Shown: in pieces, positions 51,248 to 59,357 of the stretch | Position numbering within the stretch: the stretch's first letter is position 1 | Layout: each line of letters begins with the position of its first letter | Source: Poriferisodalis sp022821985 | Lineage (GTDB): Bacteria; Actinomycetota; Acidimicrobiia; Acidimicrobiales; Poriferisodalaceae | Reading direction: 5' to 3' | DNA length: 64,000 nt | Assembly: GCF_965219595.1 (NCBI RefSeq) | Contig: NZ_OZ244781.1 | Coordinates: 744,001-808,000 of the forward strand | Program-made: the position numbers and the translations under genes | Notes under the pieces: generated by a model | The model's input: only the letters and a program-made list of their open reading frames with translations | Databases searched by the model: none | What the model was told of the DNA's origin: nothing

Positions 51248-53469
51248 GCGTGCTCGAGTCCCAGCCGGCGACGCTCCAGTTCAATAATTCGGCGCTCTTG
51301 CTCGGCCTGGCTCGCGACTTCGGTGGTGCGCTCGTCGTCGGTGATATCGATGGCTTCGGGCGTCGCTTCCTTCATGGCGCTCTGTCGAACGTACTCGGCG
51401 AACAATGCCGACTTGCGGGCGAGGATGACAAGCATCCGTTCGTCGACGCTGTTCTCGGTGAGCAAGCGATGAACCTCGACAGGCCGTAACTGGCCGAGCC
51501 GGTGACAGCGAGCGATGGCCTGGTCCTCGGTACTGGGCTTCCACTGCGGTTCGGTCAGGACTACGACCGAGGCCGCCTGGATGTTGAGCCCGACTCCCCC
51601 GGCTTCGATCTGGCTCACCAAGACAGCGGGATCCTTGCGGCTCGCGAAGTCGTCCACAATTTGCTGGCGTTGAATTGCCGACACGCTGCCCGTCAGCGGG
51701 CCGAACGCCAAGGACCCCAGCGCCGCGTGGACTCGGCCGATTACGTCACGGAAATAGGAGAAGACGACTACCTTGCGGTCGTTGTCTGCCGCCTCCTCCG
51801 CTATCTCGAGAAGGCGGCTGAGCTTCGGCGAGTCATGTGCCCGGTCAGTGAGGAAGGCAGCTCGGCGCATCGACATGAAGTTCTTCGCCGCGACTGCAGC
51901 CCGGTAGACCTCGGCTGCGGGACCGTCGAGCGGGAGCCACTCGGCCGTCTCGATCCGAGGCGGGAGTTCCTCGAGAACATCGGTTTGATTGCGCCGGAGA
52001 TAGACGGGCCCAACTGACCTACGGAAGGCTTCAGCCCCGGCAATTCCATCGGTTGTGCGGATAGCAGCTGCTACGTCCGGTCGGACGTGATGCACCAGAT
52101 TGCGGAACTCCTCGACGCGGTTCTCCATCGGCGTGCCGCTCATCAGCAGCGATAGTTCTGACCGAGTCAGCCACGACCGCACAGACCTAGTGCGCAGGGC
52201 GTCGGGATTCTTGACGTAATGGGCCTCGTCGACGACCATCGCTGCGATCCGAACTGCCGGGACGTCGAGGGATCGGAGCGTGTCGAAGGTGGTGACACCG
52301 ATACCACCTAGCCGGGCCCAACTGGCGAGACTGCGATCGCGTTCCAGGCCGTGCAGCCTCCAAGTCCGCTCGATACAGGTGTGGCGATCGATCTCGTGCT
52401 CCCAATTGGCCAGGACACTGGCGGGACTGACGACGAGAAAGTGAGTGGCGCCTTGGGCCCGGAGATGCGAGAGCACCGCAAGGGCCTCAATGGTCTTGCC
52501 CAGGCCCATTTCGTCACCGAGTATCGCTCGACCCTGAATGAGCGCGAACTTGGCCCCGAATGACTGATAACCACGCAGGGACACCTGAAGCAGCGACGTG
52601 TCGAGCTTGAAGGCTCGGATCTTCTCGACAATCTCTTCGGGAAGGAACCCGTGCGACGCCTCGTCGTCGGGACCCTGGCCGCTGATCTCGATGAGAAGTC
52701 CGTTGTAGGTCACCGACCGGGCGATGTAGTCGTCCCACTGAGATTGAGCCGACAGGCGCTCGGGCAGCTTCGATCGGGCATCCGACATCTCGTGCGCCAG
52801 CAGCACCGTCGAGGCCTCATTCACCAGCGCTGCCAGTTGCTCGAGCGCTAGACGGGCCTTTTCCTTGCGCTGACGACCGGCGAAGAACCGGCGGACGCGC
52901 CGAGTTTCAAGTCGTGCTGGCCCGCGGCGTTCGTCGATTGTCGCTTCCAACCTGTCAAGCCGCTCATGCAGCGGATCGATGTGCCGGTGGGCTGCCTCCC
53001 ACTCGCGCAGCCGAGCCAGAAGCGCCGTCTGCGTCTTCGGTCGACCATCGACGTCGAATCTGACCCGCGTGACGTCGTGAAGCGCCGTTTCAATCTGTCG
53101 GGCCGCTGCAACCGCCTGGACCGAAGTCTTCTCTCCAACCCCTGGAATCGACTGCAACCGGTAGCGACCCGCAGCCTGCACCGCGGCAACGGTGCGTAAC
53201 CCAGCGGCTTCGACAGCACCCAGTCGTAGACGTCCCTCAGAAGCCGACCTCAGTGCGTCGAGCGGCATCCGTTCGAGTTGTTCCTGCACAATTCGAGCTC
53301 GCTCGGCTTCATAAGCCTCTTCGGCTCGGACACCGACAATTCGCAAATGGTCGAGGAGCCCAGAAGCCGCTGAGTGCAATTGCTCGACGCGTGCTAGTAC
53401 CGCCTGTGGCGATTCGTCGGCCATGTCGCGTTGCCCGGCCTGATTGTCCGTATCGCCGGACGTGCCCAC
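51244..53469 (-). CDS. SNF2-family helicase with HhH motif, first gene of the operon
   Basis: 741 residues. The N-terminus is helical with a helix-hairpin-helix (LQSIPGVGEKTSVQAVAAAR). The SNF2 core has DEMGLGKTIEALAVL, VVDEAHYVKN, LLMSGTPMENR and motifs VVVFSYFRDV, QIEAGGVGLNIQ and ARCHRLGQLRPV. GTG 53469 is preferred because the ribosome site GGGAGG (53475-53480) overlaps the first GTG (53475) and lies five bases from the second. Transcription runs away from the ASCH gene. A likely role is DNA translocation with the downstream methylase/ATPase. Confidence 0.88.
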   Translation of the reverse strand: MGTSGDTDNQAGQRDMADESPQAVLARVEQLHSAASGLLDHLRIVGVRAEEAYEAERARIVQEQLERMPLDALRSASEGRLRLGAVEAAGLRTVAAVQAAGRYRLQSIPGVGEKTSVQAVAAARQIETALHDVTRVRFDVDGRPKTQTALLARLREWEAAHRHIDPLHERLDRLEATIDERRGPARLETRRVRRFFAGRQRKEKARLALEQLAALVNEASTVLLAHEMSDARSKLPERLSAQSQWDDYIARSVTYNGLLIEISGQGPDDEASHGFLPEEIVEKIRAFKLDTSLLQVSLRGYQSFGAKFALIQGRAILGDEMGLGKTIEALAVLSHLRAQGATHFLVVSPASVLANWEHEIDRHTCIERTWRLHGLERDRSLASWARLGGIGVTTFDTLRSLDVPAVRIAAMVVDEAHYVKNPDALRTRSVRSWLTRSELSLLMSGTPMENRVEEFRNLVHHVRPDVAAAIRTTDGIAGAEAFRRSVGPVYLRRNQTDVLEELPPRIETAEWLPLDGPAAEVYRAAVAAKNFMSMRRAAFLTDRAHDSPKLSRLLEIAEEAADNDRKVVVFSYFRDVIGRVHAALGSLAFGPLTGSVSAIQRQQIVDDFASRKDPAVLVSQIEAGGVGLNIQAASVVVLTEPQWKPSTEDQAIARCHRLGQLRPVEVHRLLTENSVDERMLVILARKSALFAEYVRQSAMKEATPEAIDITDDERTTEVASQAEQERRIIELERRRLGLEHA

Positions 53470-53662
53470 ATTCACCTCCCGGCTGCCGACAGCACGAGTA
53501 GACCCGCCGGTGCATAGTAAGTGGGGCCTGTGACAACTGAGCGGGTTCGTCCCGCCGCTCCGGCCGGCAGCGGTCAGCAGTCGATGGCGGGAACCCGATA
53601 GTCGGAGCCGAGTCAGAAAGCCCCGTCACATTGGAGATCGCGCATGGCATTGTCCACTGGTC

Positions 53663-54100
53663 ATGACTGAACCCATTCTTGATCCCGACAGGGCGCTGGT
53701 GCTTGCGCTCAAGCCGAGGTTCGCGGAGGCGATGCTGGCCGGCACCAAGACCGTCGAGGTGCGACGGGCCATGCCGCGCATCACCGTCCCGACGCTGGCA
53801 CTGCTGTACGCATCAGGCAGCGTGCGGGCGCTTGTCGGCACATGCCTGGTCCGAAGCGTCGCCCGCTACCCAGCTGACGAGCTGTGGCATCTGTACGGCA
53901 CCGACACTGCGCTGTCCCGCGTCGAATTCGACGCCTACCTCCAAGGCCGAGACAGCGGCGTCGCCGTGCTGCTTGAGAGCGCCGAGCCGCTTGCCGCCCC
54001 GATATCGCTGCACACACTTCGACGGGCTCACGGCTTCCGCCCGCCCCAGAGCTTCGCCTATGTGAGCCACGCCCAGCGCAGGAGACTGCTGGCGGCGTAG
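53663..54100 (+). CDS. ASCH (PUA-like) domain protein
   Basis: The 145-residue protein opens LALKPRFAEAMLAGTKTVEVRR, the typical ASCH start, followed by YASGSVRALVGTCLVRSV. ASCH domains bind RNA and some hydrolyse modified nucleosides such as N4-acetylcytidine. It is divergent from the defence operon across 193 bp and may be unrelated to it. Confidence 0.78.
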   Translation: MTEPILDPDRALVLALKPRFAEAMLAGTKTVEVRRAMPRITVPTLALLYASGSVRALVGTCLVRSVARYPADELWHLYGTDTALSRVEFDAYLQGRDSGVAVLLESAEPLAAPISLHTLRRAHGFRPPQSFAYVSHAQRRRLLAA

Positions 54101-54136
54101 ATACCTGCCACGCAGAACTGCGAAGGTCGGACCTTC

Positions 54137-54829
54137 CTATACGTCGTCCTTTGGCGGCAGCATCAGCACCCGGTCGTCTTTGGCGTTGGCGACGACGAGC
54201 CGGGGCATGCTCGGGTGTCTCCATCTGCGAATGTCGGGTGTGTTGCCCTTGTACTTGTTGCACCGCGGGTGGGCTGCTTGGAGGTTCTCCATGCCGTGCA
54301 GAACGCTCGTGTAGTACGTGCCCTGCTGTGCCTTGCCTTCGGCGGTGAGTTCGAACACCGCGAACCGTTTAGGGACCACGTGTTCGACTTGGGCCCCTTT
54401 CAGCTTCATGGTGCCGCCGCACAGCCCGCAGCGCTCCCCGTCACGAATGTGTAGGTATTCGAGCACCTTGCGGCGGTGCTTGGGCTTCCAGCGATCCGTC
54501 GCATCGGGCTCGTCTGCTTCGAGACTCCAGCGCCAGATGCCGTCCATGGCCGCGACGGCTTTCCGCAGCAGTCCCTTCTGCGGTGCAGGAGGCGGGCTGC
54601 TGAAGGGACAGATTTGGTCGCTTCGGTCAGCAGTCGGAGGCTCCTCTGGCGCTGATTCCTCGATCGGCACGATCGATCTGCACTTCGGGAACGTCGAACA
54701 GCCCCAGAACTGGCTCCCCGCGTTCTCGCCCCGCTTCGCGACCCGGCGCACCATCGCCGCACCGCACTTCGGGCACGACCGCTCGGCGGAATCCGCGGAG
54801 GCGGAGGGGTCGACACGTTTCAATGTCAT
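54137..54829 (-). CDS. topoisomerase-type zinc ribbon fused to HNH nuclease
   Basis: The 230-residue protein has an N-terminal topoisomerase C4 zinc finger (CPKCGAAMVRRVAKRG, then FWGCSTFPKCRS), a short linker and an HNH-like domain: CGLCGGTMKLKGAQVEHVVP, then NLQAAHPRCNKYKGN. Such fusions are candidate DNA nucleases, often in mobile or defence regions. The first His of the HNH motif is in VEHVVP. Target DNA unknown. Confidence 0.8.
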   Translation of the reverse strand: MTLKRVDPSASADSAERSCPKCGAAMVRRVAKRGENAGSQFWGCSTFPKCRSIVPIEESAPEEPPTADRSDQICPFSSPPPAPQKGLLRKAVAAMDGIWRWSLEADEPDATDRWKPKHRRKVLEYLHIRDGERCGLCGGTMKLKGAQVEHVVPKRFAVFELTAEGKAQQGTYYTSVLHGMENLQAAHPRCNKYKGNTPDIRRWRHPSMPRLVVANAKDDRVLMLPPKDDV

Positions 54830-54984
54830 GCATGGCCTCCCAGCGAACGGGGACTGTAATTCGGGGCTGCCTACACGGGCCGCAAGCTGGGATTGCGCTG
54901 CAGATGTCCATCCGCTGCGCGCGTCGTCGACCCTTCACGGGCGACTGCTCGCGGAGTAGCGACCGGCGAGGGGCCGCGTCGGCG

Positions 54985-55329
54985 TCAGCCGGTAGGCGTC
55001 TCTTGAGGGGTCGGGATCTCGACTTCGACCGTTTGGAACCGGGCCGACTGCGGCGCCATGACGTCGCCACCCGCAGCCAGCCATTCCGCGTCCACGTCGG
55101 CGAGGGACTGGCTGTGGTAGGCGATGGCGTCCTCGATGGACATCGCAGGCGTCGGCACCGGGTCGCCGCCGCGGATCAGGCCGTCAATGTGGAAGGCGAG
55201 CGCCTCGCGGATGTTCGCGAGCATCTCGTCGGGGGTGGCGGCGGTGCTGATGCATCCCGGGATGTCCGGCGCGTAGGCGCCGTAGTTGTTCGGGGTCTGC
55301 TCGATGACGACTGCATAGGTCAGCTTCAT
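54985..55329 (-). CDS. HicB-family antitoxin
   Basis: The 114-residue protein has a HicB fold: MKLTYAVVIEQTPNNYGAYA, then PDIPGCISTAATPDEMLANI and REALAFHIDGL. The tail lacks a clear DNA-binding HTH. AGGAG lies upstream, and the ATG overlaps the stop of a HicA remnant as ATGA. With the toxin gone it is an orphan antitoxin. Confidence 0.82.
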   Translation of the reverse strand: MKLTYAVVIEQTPNNYGAYAPDIPGCISTAATPDEMLANIREALAFHIDGLIRGGDPVPTPAMSIEDAIAYHSQSLADVDAEWLAAGGDVMAPQSARFQTVEVEIPTPQETPTG

Positions 55330-55391
55330 CGCGAACTCCTGCTGTGGCCTGCCTGTCTCAAGATGTTGAGCCACGTACCCCTCGGCATCTC
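55326..55391 (-). pseudogene. HicA toxin remnant (C-terminal 21 codons)
   Basis: The minus strand reads EMPRGTWLNILRQAGHSRSS then R and stop, matching the HicA end (usually GTLRSILRQAGLS). Upstream codons in this frame are not HicA-like and lack the catalytic His, so only the tail remains in front of HicB. Confidence 0.6.
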
Positions 55392-55591
55392 GGCCGAAGC
55401 TAGCCGTACTGGTGGCGGTGCCCCGGCTCGTCTGGACGGCAAACCGGCGTGGCTGTTGTCCAGCGGCTGTCCACGGTGCTTGTCACACCCCTTCGCGAGG
55501 ATGTCGCCCTATCCGCAGTCGAGTACGAGGAGCAGGGGTTGTGATGGTGCTGAGCAAGCCGGGTTGTCGAGGCCAGTCCTCGGGAGGTGGA

Positions 55592-55597
55592 TACGCT
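55592..55597 (+). promoter_or_regulatory. -10 box (TACGCT) setting the Panacea antitoxin start
   Basis: It lies six bases before GTG 55604, the same spacing as other leaderless genes in the window. It argues against the longer frame that opens at 55412. Confidence 0.5.
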
Positions 55598-55603
55598 GGA
55601 CGT

Positions 55604-56248
55604 GTGACCCGTCTGCGTACCGATGTGTCTCGTACATCGGAGGCGATGAAGGCGCTGTTGGGGCTTGCAGCGGCCCGAAACTTGTGGATAACACGCACCA
55701 AGTACGCCAAGCTGCTGTATCTGGCCGATCTGCGTTCAGTCGAATATGACGGCGTCACGGGCTCCGGTGTGGTGTGGCAGTGGCACCACTACGGACCGTT
55801 CTCGGACGATCTATACAGCGTCGAGAAGCAACTGGCCGCGAACGGCGACATCGTCATCGACGAGACCAGCAACTTCTTCGGCAACCCTGAGTACCGCTTG
55901 CGGGCCGCGTCTGAGACGACGAGCCTGGACGAGGCAGATCGTTTTCTGGTGCACCTCGACGCCGTGCTCTCCCAGCACGGTGACCTCAGCCCGACCGAGC
56001 TCAAGGACCTCACCTATGAGACCGAGCCGATGCGCGAAGCCCAGGCAGACGGCGAACGCAACGTGATCCTCGACATGGGGGACTCGCCTTCCATCCCCGA
56101 TGCGTCTGCGACACTGCGCCGTTTCCAGCGCATGCTCGACAATCACGTCGATGACGAAGAGCCGGCACCACCCGGCTGCAGCCCAGAAATCTTGAACCCG
56201 CTACGAGCAAGCCGAGCGCGAGCGAACCGGATCCTGCTCGACGACTAG
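55604..56248 (+). CDS. Panacea-domain (PanA/SocA-like) antitoxin
   Basis: This 214-residue Panacea (DUF4065) protein has TKYAKLLYLADLRSVEYDG, then GVVWQWHHYGPFSDDLYSVE. The domain is known as a promiscuous antitoxin that neutralises many unrelated toxins. It precedes a PemK/MazF-like gene by two bases, so the pair should act as a TA unit. The C-terminal tail is Arg-rich. Confidence 0.78.
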   Translation: MTRLRTDVSRTSEAMKALLGLAAARNLWITRTKYAKLLYLADLRSVEYDGVTGSGVVWQWHHYGPFSDDLYSVEKQLAANGDIVIDETSNFFGNPEYRLRAASETTSLDEADRFLVHLDAVLSQHGDLSPTELKDLTYETEPMREAQADGERNVILDMGDSPSIPDASATLRRFQRMLDNHVDDEEPAPPGCSPEILNPLRASRARANRILLDD

Positions 56249-56250
56249 CT

Positions 56251-56637
56251 GTGGCCCGGCCTGTCACCGGCGGCATCTACCTGGTCGCGGACGAACTGAT
56301 CTCGCTGGATGACGGCAAGCACCGGAACGTGCACGATGCACGCCGGCCGTTTCTCGTTCTCAGCGCTGCCGATTACAACGATCAGGACGACTGGCGTGTC
56401 GTGCTCGGCTGCCCGATTTCGAAGTCCACCAGATTCCGCACCGAGCTCTGCGTGAAGCTGGCAGCCGGCGAAGGCAACGTGCCCGAGAAATGCTGGATAC
56501 GGGTGCCGGCGCTGCAAGCCATCCCCAAGTCGGATCTCCAAGACCTCACCGGCAGCGTCCCGCGGCCCAAGCTGAACGAGGTGCAGATGCGAGTGCTGCA
56601 GTACTTGGGGCTCATCGACGAGGAAGTGCCCTTCTAG
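56251..56637 (+). CDS. PemK/MazF-like toxin
   Basis: The 128-residue protein has the SH3-like PemK fold: GGIYLVADELISLDDGKHR, then RRPFLVLSAADYN and VVLGCPISKSTRF. The C-terminal helix ends QYLGLIDEEVPF. Expected activity is sequence-specific mRNA cleavage. GTG start two bases after the antitoxin. Confidence 0.75.
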   Translation: MARPVTGGIYLVADELISLDDGKHRNVHDARRPFLVLSAADYNDQDDWRVVLGCPISKSTRFRTELCVKLAAGEGNVPEKCWIRVPALQAIPKSDLQDLTGSVPRPKLNEVQMRVLQYLGLIDEEVPF

Positions 56638-56836
56638 CGCACCTGGCGCGCAGAACGGGAGGCCTGTCCGCAGGACTTCGACGCGATGTCCCATGGAGAA
56701 GCTGAGCGTACGCTGTCGGACGGAAATCACGTTCCGGTCCAACATGCGCATTTGGCGGTCGAGCCACATCAACACCGGCCGAAATGTGTCGCAGAGACCA
56801 TGGCTCGGGACACGCAGCCAGCCACCGGAACTCAAC

Positions 56837-56873
56837 TTCCATTGAACGGTATATAATTTCCAATGAATGGAAA
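56837..56873 (+). promoter_or_regulatory. promoter and palindromic operator of the nucleotidyltransferase gene
   Basis: TATAAT at 56852-56857 is the only near-consensus -10 noticed. TTTCCA (56857-56862) and TGGAAA (56868-56873) form an inverted repeat overlapping the ATG, and TTCCATT (56837-56843) repeats one arm upstream. It is likely the autoregulatory site of the winged-helix protein encoded next. The AT-rich patch contrasts with its surroundings. Confidence 0.6.
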
Positions 56874-57487
56874 CTAAATCGGCTCCGAGTCTGCTTCCCA
56901 TCTTGCGATCGCGTCAGCAAGGCGAAGTGCTCACCTATCTGATGTGCGACCCGGATCGGGAAACCAGCATGAGCGAGCTGGCCCACCGTGTCGGGGTGCC
57001 GCTCAGTTCGGTGCACCGAGAGGTCGAGCGCGCCGAGGCGGCCGGCATCGTCACCAGCCGCCGATTGGGCAACACCAGGTTCGTACGGGCGGACACCGAC
57101 AGCCCTTACTTCGACAGCCTGTCTGACCTGTTGGTCAAAGCGTTCGGGCCGCCGCATGTGCTCGCCGAGGCGCTCGACGGCGTCGTCGGGATCGAGGCTG
57201 CGTACGTGTTCGGCTCGTGGGCGGCGCGCTTGCACGGCGTCTCGGGCAGGCGGCCTGTCAATGACATCGACGTGCTGGTGCTGGGCGAACCCGACCGGGG
57301 AGAGCTCTACCGAGCACTCAGCGGCGTCGAGGAGCGTCTGGGGCGCCCTGTCAACGTCGTCATCCGAGACTCCGAATGGCTGCAAGACGGGTCAGGCGGC
57401 TTCCACGCGACCGTCACTGAACGCCCAGTCGTCGCAATCGAGATCAAGAAGTCACGCGGTACGGACCGAGTTCGACAGAGCTCGTGA
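56867..57487 (+). CDS. winged-helix + minimal nucleotidyltransferase (MntA-like antitoxin)
   Basis: The 206-residue protein has an ArsR-like winged helix (MSELAHRVGVPLSSVHREVE, residues about 32-55) followed by a nucleotidyltransferase core with GSWAARL and NDIDVLVLG, the G-S...D-x-D signature. MNT proteins inactivate HEPN toxins by adenylylation (known for MntA/HepT). Its 3' end overlaps the HEPN gene by 44 bases in the opposite direction. The upstream palindrome suggests autorepression. Confidence 0.78.
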   Translation: METKSAPSLLPILRSRQQGEVLTYLMCDPDRETSMSELAHRVGVPLSSVHREVERAEAAGIVTSRRLGNTRFVRADTDSPYFDSLSDLLVKAFGPPHVLAEALDGVVGIEAAYVFGSWAARLHGVSGRRPVNDIDVLVLGEPDRGELYRALSGVEERLGRPVNVVIRDSEWLQDGSGGFHATVTERPVVAIEIKKSRGTDRVRQSS

Positions 57488-57932
57488 GATCTTGTGCGCC
57501 CGACAGCGCATCATCGGCAAGGCTGACCGCCCACTGAGCATCGCTGTGGGTCAGCTCCGGAGATTCGAAGTCCGGGTATTGCGAGGCGTTCCTCATCTGG
57601 CGGAACTGCTCGAACTCCGGCTTGGAGAACGCTGATATCACATCGCCGAATTGACTCGAGACCGCTTCCTCGACCGTCCGATGCGAGCCTTCGCCGCCTG
57701 TAACCCGTAGACACTGCCGAGCCAAGAGCGAGTCCGCGGCCATTCGATACGCGTCGTACGCCAACGAGAATGCCGACCCGCTGTCCGAACCGAGCAGGCT
57801 GCGCGCCGAACGAAGCCTCTTCGACGCGTCGTGAATCAACCGATCAGCGGCTCTGTCTCGTCCTTCCTCCGATACCGATTCCAGTCGCTCTTTTTCGATC
57901 AGGAAATCGATTGCAGAGCTCCCCTTCCGCAC
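57444..57932 (-). CDS. HEPN-domain protein, convergent with the MNT gene
   Basis: This 162-residue helical HEPN protein (SAV_6107-like) reads LIEKERLESVSEEGRDRAA, then AYDAYRMAADSLLARQCLRV. The RNase motif position reads RNASQYPD, so the usual His appears as Tyr. It may be catalytically altered or belong to the Tyr-containing subgroup. The GTG start lies 22 bases from an IS256 element end, so the promoter and possibly the first residues have been replaced. Confidence 0.65.
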   Translation of the reverse strand: MRKGSSAIDFLIEKERLESVSEEGRDRAADRLIHDASKRLRSARSLLGSDSGSAFSLAYDAYRMAADSLLARQCLRVTGGEGSHRTVEEAVSSQFGDVISAFSKPEFEQFRQMRNASQYPDFESPELTHSDAQWAVSLADDALSGAQDLTSSVELGPYRVTS

Positions 57933-57953
57933 GTGCTGCTCGCGGCGGTGCTC

Positions 57954-59357
57954 GGGCCTGTCAGGAATTTTGTGTATCGGGCGTGGTCTGATGGTCCGCA
58001 GCTTGGGGCTGTGGGCCGGGGAGGATCATGTCTGTGACTGATCTTGACAGGCCGGCTGTGCCGGCGAGCGATGCTGCCGGTGAGGCGGCGATGACCGAGT
58101 GGGCTGAGCAGCTGGTGGCCCAGGCGCGCGCCGAGGGCGTGGAGCTGACCGGCGACGATGGCCTGTTGACCGGGCTGGTGCGTCGGGTGCTCCAGACCGG
58201 CCTGGAGGTCGAGATGACCGAGCATCTGGGCTATGAGCGCCACGCCGCCGAGGGCAGAGGGTCGGGGAACTCGCGCAACGGGTCGACCCCGAAGCGGGTG
58301 ACGACCGAGATCGGCGAGGTCGACTTGGCGGTGCCCCGTGACCGTGCGGGCACGTTCGAGCCGGTGACGGTGCCCAAGCACCGCCGTCGTCTGGACGGCC
58401 TGTCGGGCAACGTGATCTCGCTGTATGCGAAGGGCCTCACGACCGGCGAGATCCAGGCGCATCTCGAGGAGATCTATGACGTCTCGGTGAGCCGGGAGAC
58501 GATCTCGAAGATCACCGACGAGATCGTCGCCGACATGGCCGTGTGGCAGAACCGGCCCCTCGAGCCCGTGTACGCGGTGGTGCTGATCGACGCGATCGTC
58601 GTCAAGGTCCGCGACTCCCAGGTCGCCAACCGGCCCGTGTATGTCGCCATCGGCGTCGATCTTCAAGGCGAACGAGACGTGCTGGGCCTGTGGCTGGGCC
58701 CGACAGGCGGCGAGGGCGCCAAGCAGTGGGCGACGATGCTGACCGAGCTGAGAAACCGCGGCCTGGCCGACGCGTTGATCGTGCGCTGCGACGGCCTGGC
58801 CGGCCTGCCCGAGTCGATCCGGGCCACCTGGCCCGACGCCACGGTGCAGACCTGCGTCGTGCACATGGTCCGAAACAGCCTCCGCTACGCGTCCAAGAAG
58901 CACTGGGGCCAGATCACCAAGGCCATGCGGGAGATCTACACGTCCCCCACAGTCGAGGCCGCCGAGGCCCGCTTCGAGAGCTTCGCCGACGACTGGGAAA
59001 CCACCTACCCCGCCATGATCCGCAGCTGGCGGACGTCCTGGCACGAGTTCGTGCCGTTCCTGGAGTTCCCCGCCGAGCTGCGCAGAGTCGTCTACACCAC
59101 CAACGCCATCGAGAGCCTCAACGCCAGATTCCGACGAGCCGTCAGACACAGAGGGCACTTCCCCAACGAGCAGGCAGCCATGAAAGTGCTCTACCTTGTC
59201 GCCACGACCAGACGCAAGAACCGGTCCAACCTGACCGGCAAGACCAACGGCTGGAAAGCCATCCTGAACACACTGACCGTCCACTACGGCGACCGGATCG
59301 CCGACCACATCCGATGAACACCACCACAGCCGGATACACAAAAAACCGGACAGTCCC
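57954..59357 (+). mobile_element. IS256-family insertion sequence
   Basis: The 1404-bp element is bounded by imperfect inverted repeats. Left: GGGCCTGTCAGG then TTTTGTGTATC. Right (complement): GGGACTGTCCGG then TTTTGTGTATC. No matching 8-bp target duplication is visible (CGGTGCTC against AGCTCAGG), suggesting a past rearrangement. The transposase appears intact. Confidence 0.82.
58028..59317 (+). CDS. IS256-family (mutator type) transposase
   Basis: 429 residues with an N-terminal segment typical of IS256 (LEVEMTEHLGYERHAAEG) and a DDE core: VVLIDAIVVKV, RCDGLAGLPESI, VHMVRNSLRY and TTNAIESLNARFRR. GGGGAGG ribosome site before the ATG. Confidence 0.93.
   Translation: MSVTDLDRPAVPASDAAGEAAMTEWAEQLVAQARAEGVELTGDDGLLTGLVRRVLQTGLEVEMTEHLGYERHAAEGRGSGNSRNGSTPKRVTTEIGEVDLAVPRDRAGTFEPVTVPKHRRRLDGLSGNVISLYAKGLTTGEIQAHLEEIYDVSVSRETISKITDEIVADMAVWQNRPLEPVYAVVLIDAIVVKVRDSQVANRPVYVAIGVDLQGERDVLGLWLGPTGGEGAKQWATMLTELRNRGLADALIVRCDGLAGLPESIRATWPDATVQTCVVHMVRNSLRYASKKHWGQITKAMREIYTSPTVEAAEARFESFADDWETTYPAMIRSWRTSWHEFVPFLEFPAELRRVVYTTNAIESLNARFRRAVRHRGHFPNEQAAMKVLYLVATTRRKNRSNLTGKTNGWKAILNTLTVHYGDRIADHIR

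Noticed and set aside
53500..53540. A full -35/-10 promoter for the defence operon (TTGTCA and TACTAT)
   Set aside because: The two elements are only 11 bases apart, too close for a sigma-70 type promoter. TACTAT alone (53514-53519, minus) is possible but unsupported.
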